Shown here: piece by piece, positions 8,037 through 17,590 of the stretch | Layout of the letters: every line of letters begins with the position of its first letter | Position numbering within the stretch: position 1 is the stretch's first letter | Origin: UBA6215 sp964484255 | Lineage (GTDB): Bacteria > Omnitrophota > Gorgyraeia > Pluralincolimonadales > Pluralincolimonadaceae | Direction of reading: 5' to 3' | NCBI GenBank assembly: GCA_964484255.1 | Contig: CAZAEH010000003.1 | Span: 1-64,000, forward strand | DNA length: 64,000 nucleotides | The notes under the pieces: model-generated | Seen by the model: the letters and a program-made list of their open reading frames with translations, nothing else | Told to the model about the DNA's origin: nothing | The model's database searches: none | Position numbers and translations under genes: made by a program

Positions 8037-11000
8037 ACATAGTAAAAAATAGAACAGGGTTTGCAATAGTTGTGGCGCTGCTTGTTTTGACGGTGCTTGC
8101 CTTGGTGGGCAGCATGCTGGCCATGGTTGCCATAATAGATTATAAATCATCGGTCAATTTTTTCAATACGACAAGGGCAAAATACCTGGCTGAAGCCGGT
8201 ATAGCCAAGGCCATTGCCGAGATCAGGTTCGGTTCATCAGGAGTGACGACCGACCAGATAGATGCAGCTTCGGATACGTGTTTTACTACCGGATATTCCG
8301 GAACGATGCTTCAATACAACAGCGGATATTCCGTTTTGGCTGTTGACTGCGCGAGCATGATAAATTTAAACGGTCAGAATACCGATGTGCGGTTATCCCG
8401 GATGCTTAAAAGCCTTAATTCGGCTATAACTTCTACGCTGACTTCTTTAAGCGATACGGATTGCGATAATATAGCGTCCGGCCGGCCGTATATCGCAAAG
8501 GAACAGGTCAAGCTTGTCTTAACCGGAACGGCCTCGCAGAAGGAGGAGAAGTATGAAAGGATCGAGCCGTATGTTACTATATTCGGTTATGTAGACCCCT
8601 CGGTAGTAGATCCGCAGGACATATCGACCCCTTACGCGCTTCAGCCGAGATCTCCAATAAACGTAAATACCGCAAGCCGTGAAGTTTTATACGCTGTTTT
8701 TAACGGAATAACAGCGGACCATTCATGCCCCAGATGCGGCGGTGACGGGTATTTTTATGACCAAGATGACGCGCATAACCATCTTGATTGTCCGTATTGC
8801 GATGGGAACGGTTCCCCATCAAATATAACCGGTAATTTAACTATCTCTTCGGCAGAAGCTTCCGGCCTTGCTTTGTGGATAGCCGGTGACGGAACGCCCT
8901 CTAATCCCCCTCACAGGCCGTATTCGTCATGGAACTCCTTTTATTCCTCTGTTACTGGCTTTTTTAATCAGGGAACGACAAAATCTTCGGACCAGGAAGT
9001 AGTTATGGCTAACGCGAACCCGAACACGTCTTTTTCGTGGTGCAGGAACGAGGGATGGGCGGATGAGCTCGGTAGGGTAGGTAAGTATGTCATAGATATG
9101 GATAAGAACGGTGTTGTGAGCAGCGACGATAAAGGTTTGCGGGTGAGCACAACCGAATTCAGCTTTAATTCAGGCGGATATTATTCTTTTACTTCTACAG
9201 GGACTGTTAGGAACGCTTCGGGGGCTGTTTTGGCCCGGAAGACGATAAGCAGCACTGCAAAGTTGTTCGATATAATTAAAAAGACGTCCCAGGCCGATTT
9301 TGAAGCCGGGACACTTACCAACCTGCAGAGCTATCCTGAATCAAGGGCGGGGGGAGTATCTTCCGCTGCTTATGATGGCCAGATCATGTTTGCCAAGAAG
9401 ATCAAGACTTCCCCGAATTCAGGCAGTTATTTTAGGGCGAATTATTATACGACCATGAATGCCGACGCGGCGGGCGGATCTACGGTATTGCAGACCCCGC
9501 CGAACAGCGGAAGCCCATATGGCACCATGCCGAATATAGCAAGTGTCGCTTCACGGACAAGCCGTGGTGAGCTTGTCCCGGATGGGATGATAGTCGATAC
9601 TTACGATAACGTGTGCCCCCAGTACCTTCCTTCAAGTAACGTATCTTCCGATGCGGGGACAATCGAGATATGGTTCAGGCCTATGTGGTACGCCAACGAT
9701 TGCATGATGTATAAAGACGATTGTGCCGACAGAAAACCTATAAGGCTAATGAGCAAAGACACTATTAACGGAGAATCGTTAAAATACCCGTTCCTGACGT
9801 TCGTTTATTATTCCCAGAATTATTCCGGAACAATGAAATCCTCTTCTTTAGGGGTTCAAGGGTACGGGTATTGGACGGGTTCCGGGTGGACATACTATCC
9901 TAATCTTCCTGAAGGTTCTAACGAATGGCCTATACAATTTGCGCGTAACTACGGAGGTTCTCAGCTATTCGGTTCATGGGATCCGGGTTCATGGCATCAG
10001 CTTGTTATTACATGGCAAAAAGCCGAGAATGATGGCAAGGGTCCGCCTAACACCAATGCAACACCTCCAGGAGATTATTCCCAAAAAGATATGGTAAGTT
10101 TTTTTGACGGTGCCGCCAAGACCTCGGATCCGTATTATTATCATTTGCCGTATTTGAATAGTAATTCATGGCAATATATGATGGTAGGGAATGAATGGTG
10201 GCAAGGGTCGGGATCCATATCGCATTTCCAGAGGAATATGCTGAATGCAGTGATTGGCTCGGTAAGGATATGGAATTCAAAACTCAGCTCTTCCGATGTT
10301 TTAAGCGAGTACGGTAGCGGTATATATGTAAATAACGGGACTTATGTTTCGCCCACCATTACGCCAGTTTCCGGGAAATCTGTAACATGGGGAACAATAA
10401 ATTGGCTTCAAGTGGTACCCGTTGCCGATGAAAGCCTGACAATGGATATAAAAACTTCCGGGTCCTATACCGGCGCCTGGACAAGTTCGGGCGGAGGCCG
10501 CTCGATCAACGCCACTTCCCCATCCATATCTTACCGGGCGACTTTTGCCTCGAGCGCAGGGTCATCATCACAGCCCAATAAAGAACTATTGCTTACGCCC
10601 GGATTTGAGTGCGCAGATACTATAACCGACTGGGTTAACGATTTTAACAATAATATTTATAGTTTAACGGCTGACGGGACATCTTCGCCCCACGAAGGTA
10701 CTAAATTTGCGAAGAACTGGTGGGATGGCGGTAAATATCAGGATGTGGATGTGACCGCCGGTGGTGTTTACAGGTTGACGTGTTGGACATTTGTCCCGAG
10801 CGGGGGTTCTTCCAGCGGTTGGGGCACATATGTAGGTTTAAGATGGCTGAATTCCTCAGGTTCTACCCTTTCCAGTCTGCAATGGGATGTCCAAGGAAAA
10901 ACAAGAAATCAATGGAACCAAGTCGACAGCGGGTGGATAGTCGCTCCTGCCAATGCCAGATATGCAAGGATAAGGTTCGGGACGTGGCAGGGTGGCGTTA

Positions 11001-11149
11001 CCCCGGCTAACCCCACGTATTTTGATGATTTTTCTTTCCTTGAGCAGGGTGCAACTTATAACGTACCCGTACTGGATACGCCGGTGCTCGAAGACGTCAG
11101 TATTACATACATGCAGAAAGTGGAAGTGCTCTACAACAAGGAAGAGTGA
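8030..11149 (+). CDS. Giant GspK-like tip protein with zinc knuckle, LamG-like and CBM-like domains
   Basis: 1039 residues. Prepilin-like leader NRTG before FAIVVALLVLTVLALVGS, again without Glu at mature position 5. A GspK-like region covers about residues 100-330 and contains the helix-hairpin motif SPINVNTASREVLYAVFNGI. Two CxxCxGxG motifs (Cys233/236 and Cys254/257) sit within it and resemble half of a DnaJ zinc-finger region. Residues about 544-760 have the LamG/concanavalin-like pattern (GTIEIWFRPMW, then GSWHQLVITWQ). Residues about 850-1000 resemble CBM4/9 (LLTPGFE near the start, YFDDFSF at the end). The protein ends with the shared TPVLEDVSITYMQKVEVLY. It is a close paralog of the protein at 12221. 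Binding of polysaccharide or a cell surface is inferred from domain type only. Confidence 0.78.
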   Translation: MVNIVKNRTGFAIVVALLVLTVLALVGSMLAMVAIIDYKSSVNFFNTTRAKYLAEAGIAKAIAEIRFGSSGVTTDQIDAASDTCFTTGYSGTMLQYNSGYSVLAVDCASMINLNGQNTDVRLSRMLKSLNSAITSTLTSLSDTDCDNIASGRPYIAKEQVKLVLTGTASQKEEKYERIEPYVTIFGYVDPSVVDPQDISTPYALQPRSPINVNTASREVLYAVFNGITADHSCPRCGGDGYFYDQDDAHNHLDCPYCDGNGSPSNITGNLTISSAEASGLALWIAGDGTPSNPPHRPYSSWNSFYSSVTGFFNQGTTKSSDQEVVMANANPNTSFSWCRNEGWADELGRVGKYVIDMDKNGVVSSDDKGLRVSTTEFSFNSGGYYSFTSTGTVRNASGAVLARKTISSTAKLFDIIKKTSQADFEAGTLTNLQSYPESRAGGVSSAAYDGQIMFAKKIKTSPNSGSYFRANYYTTMNADAAGGSTVLQTPPNSGSPYGTMPNIASVASRTSRGELVPDGMIVDTYDNVCPQYLPSSNVSSDAGTIEIWFRPMWYANDCMMYKDDCADRKPIRLMSKDTINGESLKYPFLTFVYYSQNYSGTMKSSSLGVQGYGYWTGSGWTYYPNLPEGSNEWPIQFARNYGGSQLFGSWDPGSWHQLVITWQKAENDGKGPPNTNATPPGDYSQKDMVSFFDGAAKTSDPYYYHLPYLNSNSWQYMMVGNEWWQGSGSISHFQRNMLNAVIGSVRIWNSKLSSSDVLSEYGSGIYVNNGTYVSPTITPVSGKSVTWGTINWLQVVPVADESLTMDIKTSGSYTGAWTSSGGGRSINATSPSISYRATFASSAGSSSQPNKELLLTPGFECADTITDWVNDFNNNIYSLTADGTSSPHEGTKFAKNWWDGGKYQDVDVTAGGVYRLTCWTFVPSGGSSSGWGTYVGLRWLNSSGSTLSSLQWDVQGKTRNQWNQVDSGWIVAPANARYARIRFGTWQGGVTPANPTYFDDFSFLEQGATYNVPVLDTPVLEDVSITYMQKVEVLYNKEE

Positions 11150-11152
11150 ACT

Positions 11153-12220
11153 ATGACCTCAAAGAGCGGCCGGATAACCGTTATCTGCGCCGGCCTTTTT
11201 TTTATCCTGCCGGGCCTGTTTGCCGATGAGATCAGGCTTAAAAACGGCAAAGTGTTTGAAGGCGAGATCGCTGAAGAGGATGGCAACTACCTGATCTTCA
11301 GGATGAAGGCAGGTAAGGTAAAGTTCAACTTGAGCGATGTAGGATCCATAGAAAAGAAACCCCTGCCGGAAGATTTTTTCTCCGAAACCGAATCGGTCCC
11401 CTCCCAGGTTGACTCTCATGAAGATAAGGACAAGGCTGTGCCCTACGATCTCTCGGTAAAGGCTTTTTACGACCGTCAGGGAGATACCGTGATCGTTAAC
11501 GTTGAAGGTGACGCCGTTTTTCCCGACGGCGCCTTTGTAGAACTTCTCATAACAAGATGCGGGGTGGTAATGGCTTCCGGCAGGACAAGCGTATTTGGCA
11601 ATAAGTTCTCCATGGATTTCAAATTTTCAAAAAGAAGACTGCTTCCTTCCGTGTATACGGTCACGGCGATCTTTATCCCGGAGAAACAGACAGAGGATAT
11701 CAAAAAGCTTTTATTGACTAATTTTGCCTCAGGGGCCAGGGCAAGAACGGTAGAGTCGCGCTGCCTGCTTTATGCGGGAGGGATGAAAGAGATCCTCCGC
11801 ACGGAGGTGGAGTTTAAGGGCAAGGTCTGTTCCTCGATCTCCAAACTTGAGGCGTCGCGTTCGGAATTATGCAGGATGTATGAGTCTTCAAAGAAAAAAT
11901 TCAACGCGAAAGAATGGAATAAATGGGCAAACTCATGGGCGCTTTATTTAAGGGGTTTGCAGAAGAAGAGCGACTCCAGAAATGTTCTACATCCGGGCGC
12001 TGAAGATGCCGTGATAGTTGCTGCTAATTCACTTTTGAAATTACAGCAATACTGCGACCTTGAGTTCAAGAATCCCTCCGTCTATAATAAAGTGAAGAAC
12101 GACCCTAATACGAGGATAGATCCGGAGGTAATGAAGAAGCTTCTCGATGAGGATGGATTTGAGGAATTGACGGGTTATATCAGAAAAGAAGCTTCGATAA
12201 CAACAGGGACAGGTTATTAG
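11153..12220 (+). CDS. Secreted protein of an unrecognised family, paralog 3
   Basis: 355 residues. The signal peptide (ITVICAGLFFILPGLFA) is followed by DEIRLKNGKVFEGEIAEEDG, the beta-barrel motif of the family, then KKPLPEDFF. A beta-sandwich-like region covers about 100-200, and the helical tail contains EWNKWANSWALYLRGL. It lies three bases after the preceding GspK-like stop and directly abuts the next GspK-like start at 12221. The conserved pairing of one such protein with each giant tip protein is the main clue to its role. Confidence 0.75.
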   Translation: MTSKSGRITVICAGLFFILPGLFADEIRLKNGKVFEGEIAEEDGNYLIFRMKAGKVKFNLSDVGSIEKKPLPEDFFSETESVPSQVDSHEDKDKAVPYDLSVKAFYDRQGDTVIVNVEGDAVFPDGAFVELLITRCGVVMASGRTSVFGNKFSMDFKFSKRRLLPSVYTVTAIFIPEKQTEDIKKLLLTNFASGARARTVESRCLLYAGGMKEILRTEVEFKGKVCSSISKLEASRSELCRMYESSKKKFNAKEWNKWANSWALYLRGLQKKSDSRNVLHPGAEDAVIVAANSLLKLQQYCDLEFKNPSVYNKVKNDPNTRIDPEVMKKLLDEDGFEELTGYIRKEASITTGTGY

Positions 12221-15200
12221 ATGCGGCAAAGAAAAGGTATCGCGATACTTATAGCTTTGGGCACGCTGACTTTTATGTCTTTCATAGGCGTAAGTTTTAC
12301 CATAAATTCTATTTTAGGACTTAAGTCGGCGTTTAATTATTATTATGCGGAAAAAGCGGCAATGATGGCGGATGCCGGTATAGCGAAAGCGATAGCCGAA
12401 TTAAGGACGGGAGACAACGGGGCAACGGCGGACGCAGTCGATACATCCGAAGTTTCGTATGATGAAACGTTCGCCCTCGATAGAGGCCTTACCGGTTCAT
12501 ACCGTGTTACTGCGGTTGATTGCGCTGGCCGCATAAATATTAATGACGGAAATCCCAATCTTGCCCAGATATTAAAGAACTTGAGCGCTACCTCAAGTCC
12601 CGCGCTGCTTACCGATGTCGATTGCGATAACATAGCTTCGCATGCACCTTATTCCGTAAAAGAAGAGATAAAGTTATATATAAGCGGTTCCACAAAAGCC
12701 GAGATCGAGGAAAAGTACGCCGGGGTCGCCGATTACCTTACCGTCTATGGTTTTATCGATGCCTCCGTGGTCAACCCGACAGATTTGGCTACGCCTTATG
12801 CGTTGCAGCCGAGAGCTCCGGTCAATGTAAATACCGCTTCGAAGGAAGTCCTCCGGGCTGTCCTGAAGGGAATAAAAGCGATACACGCCTGCCCGAAATG
12901 CGGGGGAGACGGCTCGCTGGCCGGGACATCCTTGATCGGACCCGTTGCTTGTGATGCATGTTCCGGGACCGGGACCCTTGAGATAACGGCTGATGAGGCG
13001 AATGCTTTGGCCCAGTATATAATCGACCACAGACCTTATTCAGGGTGGCCGCAGTTTTATGAGTCAATAGCAGGATGCAGTTCGATAGGTCCCAGGGACG
13101 CCGATTTGGTTATGGCGAATGCAAATCCGAACACAGGGTTTTCATGGATACGTAATTACGGCTGGGCGTCGAAGATGGGTTATCTCGGGAAATATCTCAT
13201 GGATTGGAATAAGAACGGTGAGGCGGACTCGGACGACAAAGGTCTTAGCGTCAATACCACAGAGTTCAGTTTTAATTCCGGCGGTTACTACGAGATAACC
13301 TCTGTGGGTACGATAAGCAGGTCTCCGATAACCGTTGCGAGGAAGAACACGATATGTATTGCAAAGATATTCGACCAGTACAGGATAACTAGCCAGCAGC
13401 AGTTTGAGGCAACGGGTTCTTCCAAGGCGGATGTCACTACTTATCCCGAACCGGTTGAGGTGGAGGATACGGACCTGCGTCCGGCTGCGGCTGCATACGA
13501 TGGCCAGATAATGCTTGCCAAGAAGATCGTCGGCGGCCCGGACGGGACGAGCTGCACCTCCTGGTTCAACGCACCTTACAGGGTGTCGCTGGATGCGCAG
13601 AGCGCGGGGGGCAATAAACTCCCGTCTGATGTCAAGACGAGCGGGAGCGGTACAAAACCTAATATAGGCAGTATTGTGGATTACGCAAATCGCGGAGATC
13701 TTATGCCCGACGGAATGCTTTCCGATATGTTCGATAAAGTAAACGCCGCATATAAATGCCCCGGGAATGTTTCTGCCGGGAAGGGGACGCTTGAGATATG
13801 GTTCAAGACCCAATGGAACAGCATAGATTCCATGATGTACGGGGACAGCGATGTGGACAGGAAGATGCTAAGGCTTACGAGCGGGAGCGCCATAGACGGT
13901 TATGATGATCCCGCCGGAATGCCATTTATGGCGCTGTTCATGTGGTCCGATGGAGGGGGGACTTACGCCCAGGCAAAATGGGGAGGCGGCGCGTGGAATC
14001 CCTCAACCAGCAACTGGTCCTACGTCGGAGGATCGATAGTCGAGAATGGCTGGACCGGCTCAAATTTTAAATGGGGCGACACAAGTTTCGGGTGGCCTTT
14101 TGGCAGCAGAAGCTGGGGGCATTGGGATGCGGGCAAATGGAATCATTTGGCGGTTTCATGGACTAATCCTTCTCCGATCGAAGGAAACCCGGAGGGGACG
14201 TACAATTCTTCCGTATGCCCTATTTATGTATATTTGAACGGGGAACTGAAACTTTTTTATAATTGCGGTTCGGACGGGTCTAACAATATAAACGTTTATT
14301 ATTATCATCCCGATTACGAGGATAAATCCGATATAGATTATGATTTTATGTGCGGCAACGAATACAGCAAGTGGAATGTCAGTGAAGGCAGCTACGAGTT
14401 TTCCAATTCGGTGATCGGTTCGGTCTGGATATGGGATACCCAGCGGTCTGATTACGAGATCGCCGCGGATATGAACAACGGTATTTATGTCATGAACGGC
14501 AATTATGAGTCGCCGGAGATAGACTTTGGCAAGGAAGTCCTCCTTGGGACCATAACATGGACACAGGCCGTGCCAGACGAGATAGCCGATGAAGGCGGCG
14601 GAATCACGGTATCTGTGGATACGACAGGCGCAAAGACCTCGTGGACTGGGGATTGGACCGATCCTTCCGCGGGGCGGACTATCAATACGGTTAGCGACAA
14701 ATTGGCGGTCAAGGCGGAATTAATTGCTACAGGGACTGAAACTGTACAGGAGGTCGATAATGTCTTAGTGAACGGCGGCTTCGAAAGCGGCAGCTTAAGC
14801 AGCTGGACGGTTGCATCCGCCAAAGACGCTACGGCAAGTACTGTCAAGCCGTATGAGGGGACATATAGCTTACGGCACGGCAGGCGCGCCGGCAGCAACA
14901 AGAGTAAATTGGATACCGAGATATATCAGGAAGTGCCGTGCGTTAAAGGCGCCAAATACAGGTTCAGCGGATGGTATTCATGGTCTGCGGACTGCGGCAG
15001 CTGGCACGGGGACCTTGAACTGAAATTTTATGATAGCGCAGGCAACATTGTTTACTCGGGTTCAACGCCGGTCTCATCGGATACTAACGTGGGCAGTAAT
15101 TATATATTGATGGATATGGGTTGGGTTGCGGCCCCGACATCCGCGACGAAAGTGCGCGCCGGTATAGGAGTTTGGGGGAATTGGATACCTACGGATAATT

Positions 15201-15334
15201 ACTGGGACAGTTTTGTCCTGCAGCAGTCGGCTATCTCGACAACCGGGACCCCGGCACTCGATACCCCGGTCCTGGAGGACATTACCATCACGTACCTGCC
15301 GAAGACCGAGATCCTTTACTGCAGGGAATTTTAG
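12221..15334 (+). CDS. Giant GspK-like tip protein, close paralog of the gene at 8030
   Basis: 1037 residues with the same domain order as the protein at 8030. The prepilin-like leader is RKG before IAILIALGTLTFMSFIG. The GspK-like part contains APVNVNTASKEVLRAVLKGI. The CxxCxGxG pair is at Cys224/227 and Cys244/247. A LamG-like domain covers about residues 523-757 (GTLEIWFKTQW, KWNHLAVSWT). A CBM4/9-like domain covers about 846-1004 and starts with VNGGFESGSLSSW. The C-terminal tail TPVLEDITITYLPKTEIL is conserved in all three giant proteins. Tandem duplication of a small-protein/tip-protein unit explains the arrangement. No terminator is visible before the promoter of the next gene. Confidence 0.78.
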   Translation: MRQRKGIAILIALGTLTFMSFIGVSFTINSILGLKSAFNYYYAEKAAMMADAGIAKAIAELRTGDNGATADAVDTSEVSYDETFALDRGLTGSYRVTAVDCAGRININDGNPNLAQILKNLSATSSPALLTDVDCDNIASHAPYSVKEEIKLYISGSTKAEIEEKYAGVADYLTVYGFIDASVVNPTDLATPYALQPRAPVNVNTASKEVLRAVLKGIKAIHACPKCGGDGSLAGTSLIGPVACDACSGTGTLEITADEANALAQYIIDHRPYSGWPQFYESIAGCSSIGPRDADLVMANANPNTGFSWIRNYGWASKMGYLGKYLMDWNKNGEADSDDKGLSVNTTEFSFNSGGYYEITSVGTISRSPITVARKNTICIAKIFDQYRITSQQQFEATGSSKADVTTYPEPVEVEDTDLRPAAAAYDGQIMLAKKIVGGPDGTSCTSWFNAPYRVSLDAQSAGGNKLPSDVKTSGSGTKPNIGSIVDYANRGDLMPDGMLSDMFDKVNAAYKCPGNVSAGKGTLEIWFKTQWNSIDSMMYGDSDVDRKMLRLTSGSAIDGYDDPAGMPFMALFMWSDGGGTYAQAKWGGGAWNPSTSNWSYVGGSIVENGWTGSNFKWGDTSFGWPFGSRSWGHWDAGKWNHLAVSWTNPSPIEGNPEGTYNSSVCPIYVYLNGELKLFYNCGSDGSNNINVYYYHPDYEDKSDIDYDFMCGNEYSKWNVSEGSYEFSNSVIGSVWIWDTQRSDYEIAADMNNGIYVMNGNYESPEIDFGKEVLLGTITWTQAVPDEIADEGGGITVSVDTTGAKTSWTGDWTDPSAGRTINTVSDKLAVKAELIATGTETVQEVDNVLVNGGFESGSLSSWTVASAKDATASTVKPYEGTYSLRHGRRAGSNKSKLDTEIYQEVPCVKGAKYRFSGWYSWSADCGSWHGDLELKFYDSAGNIVYSGSTPVSSDTNVGSNYILMDMGWVAAPTSATKVRAGIGVWGNWIPTDNYWDSFVLQQSAISTTGTPALDTPVLEDITITYLPKTEILYCREF

Positions 15335-15346
15335 CCTGATTTTCGC

Positions 15347-15375
15347 TTGACAACATTTTCTGCGCGAGTTATATT
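15347..15375 (+). promoter_or_regulatory. Sigma-70 promoter for the EF-G-like gene
   Basis: TTGACA (15347-15352), 17-bp spacer, TATATT (15370-15375). It leaves a leader of about 66 nt and a good Shine-Dalgarno sequence (AAAGGAAGG) before the ATG at 15448. Confidence 0.78.
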
Positions 15376-15447
15376 TTACCATATGCATATCTGTAGTGTC
15401 CAAAAAGGCAGACCTCACCAATAAATCTAATTTAAAGGAAGGACCTT

Positions 15448-17490
15448 ATGGAAAGATACCCCTCGAAAGACATCCGCAATGTGATCTTCGTTTCGCACTC
15501 AGGCTCGGGAAAGACATCGCTGATAGAAGCGCTGTTGTTTGACTCCAAGATGACGACACGCCTCGGCAAGATATCCGAGGGCAATACCCATTCCGATTAC
15601 AACTCCGATGAGATAGAGCGGAAGATATCCATTAGCTCAAAGTTCCTGCACCTTATATGGAAGAATACGCGTGTACATATACTGGATACGCCCGGTTATG
15701 CCGATTTTGTCGGTGATGTCATAGCCCCGATGCGCGCCGCAGACGCGGCCGTGCTCATTGTTGAGACGGTTCACGGGATAGAAGTAGGGACGGAACGCGT
15801 ATGGGGGTTCCTGGAGGATAGCGCGATCCCCCGCATCATATTCTTGAACAAACTGGATAAGGAGAACGCCAGTTTTGAAAATACCCTGGAGGCGGTACGT
15901 GAGCGTTTCGGACGGCAGTGCGTGGCATTGAACTGCCCGGTAGGAGAACAACTTTCCTTTAAATCGGTCGAGAGCGTTTTGGCAAGGGGAGGGAAGCTTA
16001 AAGAAGACCTCCTAGATGCTGTTGTGGATACCGATGATTCGCTAACGGAGAAGTATCTTGAGGGGAAGGAGCTCTCCCCTGACGAGATCGCGAAGGCCCT
16101 GAAAACCGCCTGCATATCAGGGAAAATAGTGCCGGTTTTTTGCGGATCCGCGGTACATAACATCGGCGTCCAGGAGCTTTTGGACGGTATAGTCGACCTC
16201 CTGCCTTCTCCTGCGGATAAACAAGCGGTCGAAGGGGTCAACCCTAAGACAAAAGAAACCGTCTCGAGAAGCCCCGCCGAGGACGGGCCTTTTTCAGCTT
16301 TTATATTCAAGGATATCTTCGATCCATACGTAGGCCATCTTACGCTTTTCAGGGTATATTCCGGGGCAGTCGAGTCCAACTCGGGTTTCTATAATTCCTC
16401 AAGGGACCTGAAGGAAAGGATAGGACAGATATATATCCTTCAGGGCAAGGAGCAGATACCTGTGCAAAAGGCCGCTGCAGGGGATATTGCCGCCGTAGCC
16501 AAACTTAAGGATACCCATAATAATGACACCGTTTGTGATGACAAAAACCCGGTTGTTTTTGCTCCCACCGGTTTCCCGGAGCCATGCATATCGAACTCGG
16601 TAAAACCCAAGACACGCCAGGATGAAGAGAAGATCATGGCTGCTCTTACGCGGCTTGTTTCAGAAGACCCAACCTTCCGTATAAGCCGTGACGAACAGAC
16701 CCATGAATTGGTCATTTCCGGCATGGGGGACCTGCATCTGGACGTCATGCTTGACAGGATGAAGAAACGTTTTGGAGTGGAAGTAGAAGTGGGCGTCCCG
16801 AAAGTCCCGTATAAGGAGACCATAAAGAAGACCGTAAAGGTGCAGGGTAAGTTCAAGAGACAGTCCGGCGGCCGAGGCCAATACGGCGATTGTTGGCTGG
16901 AGCTTGAACCGCTTCCCCATGGGCAGGCCTTTGAATTTGTCGATAAAGTCGTGGGCGGAGCCATCCCAAGGCAGTATATACCTTCTGTAGAGAAGGGTGT
17001 CAAGGAGGCCATGACAAAAGGTTTCCTTGCCGGGTATCCGGTGGTCGACGTAAGGGTAACCGTATATGACGGCTCGTTCCATGAGGTCGATTCTTCTGAT
17101 ATGGCTTTCCAGATAGCCGGATCTATGGCTTTCAAGAACGGGCAAGAACAGGCGAACCCGGTTCTCCTTGAGCCAGTCATGGGTGTTGAGATCATAGTCC
17201 CCAACGATTATCTCGGGCAAATAACCGGCGATATTAATTCACGCCGCGGCAGGATAATGGGAATAGAGGGCCGGGGCAAGCAGGAGTACGTCAAGGCCCT
17301 GATACCTTTGGCCGAGATGTTCAAGTACGCCACAGAGTTACGTTCGATGACAGGCGGCCGTGGCTCTTATTCCATGAAATTCGACCATTACGAGGAGGTC
17401 CCCGCAAAGATCATCCAGGGGATCGTTGCCAACGCCAAGAAGGCAGCCGAGGAAGCCGGGGCAGCCCACGGCCACGAACACCATAAATAG
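15448..17490 (+). CDS. EF-G-like translational GTPase (second EF-G type)
   Basis: 680 residues, similar in length to elongation factor G. GTPase motifs are visible: G1 SHSGSGKTSL, G3 DTPGYADF, G4 NKLDKE and G5 GSA near residue 232. Domains II-V follow, including the domain IV segment GRGQYGDCWLELEPL and the C-terminal TGGRGSYSMKFDHYEEVP. The SGSGKT P-loop replaces the HIDAGKT of canonical EF-G. This is characteristic of the EF-G-like paralogs (FusA2 type) found in several phyla, whose exact role (recycling, stress or none proven) varies. It is not near rpsL/rpsG, which also argues against the main EF-G. Confidence 0.88.
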   Translation: MERYPSKDIRNVIFVSHSGSGKTSLIEALLFDSKMTTRLGKISEGNTHSDYNSDEIERKISISSKFLHLIWKNTRVHILDTPGYADFVGDVIAPMRAADAAVLIVETVHGIEVGTERVWGFLEDSAIPRIIFLNKLDKENASFENTLEAVRERFGRQCVALNCPVGEQLSFKSVESVLARGGKLKEDLLDAVVDTDDSLTEKYLEGKELSPDEIAKALKTACISGKIVPVFCGSAVHNIGVQELLDGIVDLLPSPADKQAVEGVNPKTKETVSRSPAEDGPFSAFIFKDIFDPYVGHLTLFRVYSGAVESNSGFYNSSRDLKERIGQIYILQGKEQIPVQKAAAGDIAAVAKLKDTHNNDTVCDDKNPVVFAPTGFPEPCISNSVKPKTRQDEEKIMAALTRLVSEDPTFRISRDEQTHELVISGMGDLHLDVMLDRMKKRFGVEVEVGVPKVPYKETIKKTVKVQGKFKRQSGGRGQYGDCWLELEPLPHGQAFEFVDKVVGGAIPRQYIPSVEKGVKEAMTKGFLAGYPVVDVRVTVYDGSFHEVDSSDMAFQIAGSMAFKNGQEQANPVLLEPVMGVEIIVPNDYLGQITGDINSRRGRIMGIEGRGKQEYVKALIPLAEMFKYATELRSMTGGRGSYSMKFDHYEEVPAKIIQGIVANAKKAAEEAGAAHGHEHHK

Positions 17491-17512
17491 CCGTAAACCC
17501 GCCAGAATTAAC

Positions 17513-17542
17513 TTTACAGCCCGTCGCCGGGAGTGGTATAAT
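17513..17542 (+). promoter_or_regulatory. Sigma-70-like promoter for yebC-ruv genes
   Basis: TTTACA (17513-17518), 18-bp spacer, perfect TATAAT (17537-17542). A leader of about 42 nt with TCGGAGG precedes the ATG at 17591. Confidence 0.65.
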
Positions 17543-17590
17543 CTTATATTCAAATCCACAAAACAATCCTAATCGGAGGTATTTCCTAAG

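Noticed and set aside
16440..17204. Long antisense open frames, such as those opposite the EF-G-like gene, fabD and dnaG
   Set aside because: They are shadows of well-supported genes, rich in Ser/Pro/Thr from reverse-complement codon bias, and have no recognisable domain.
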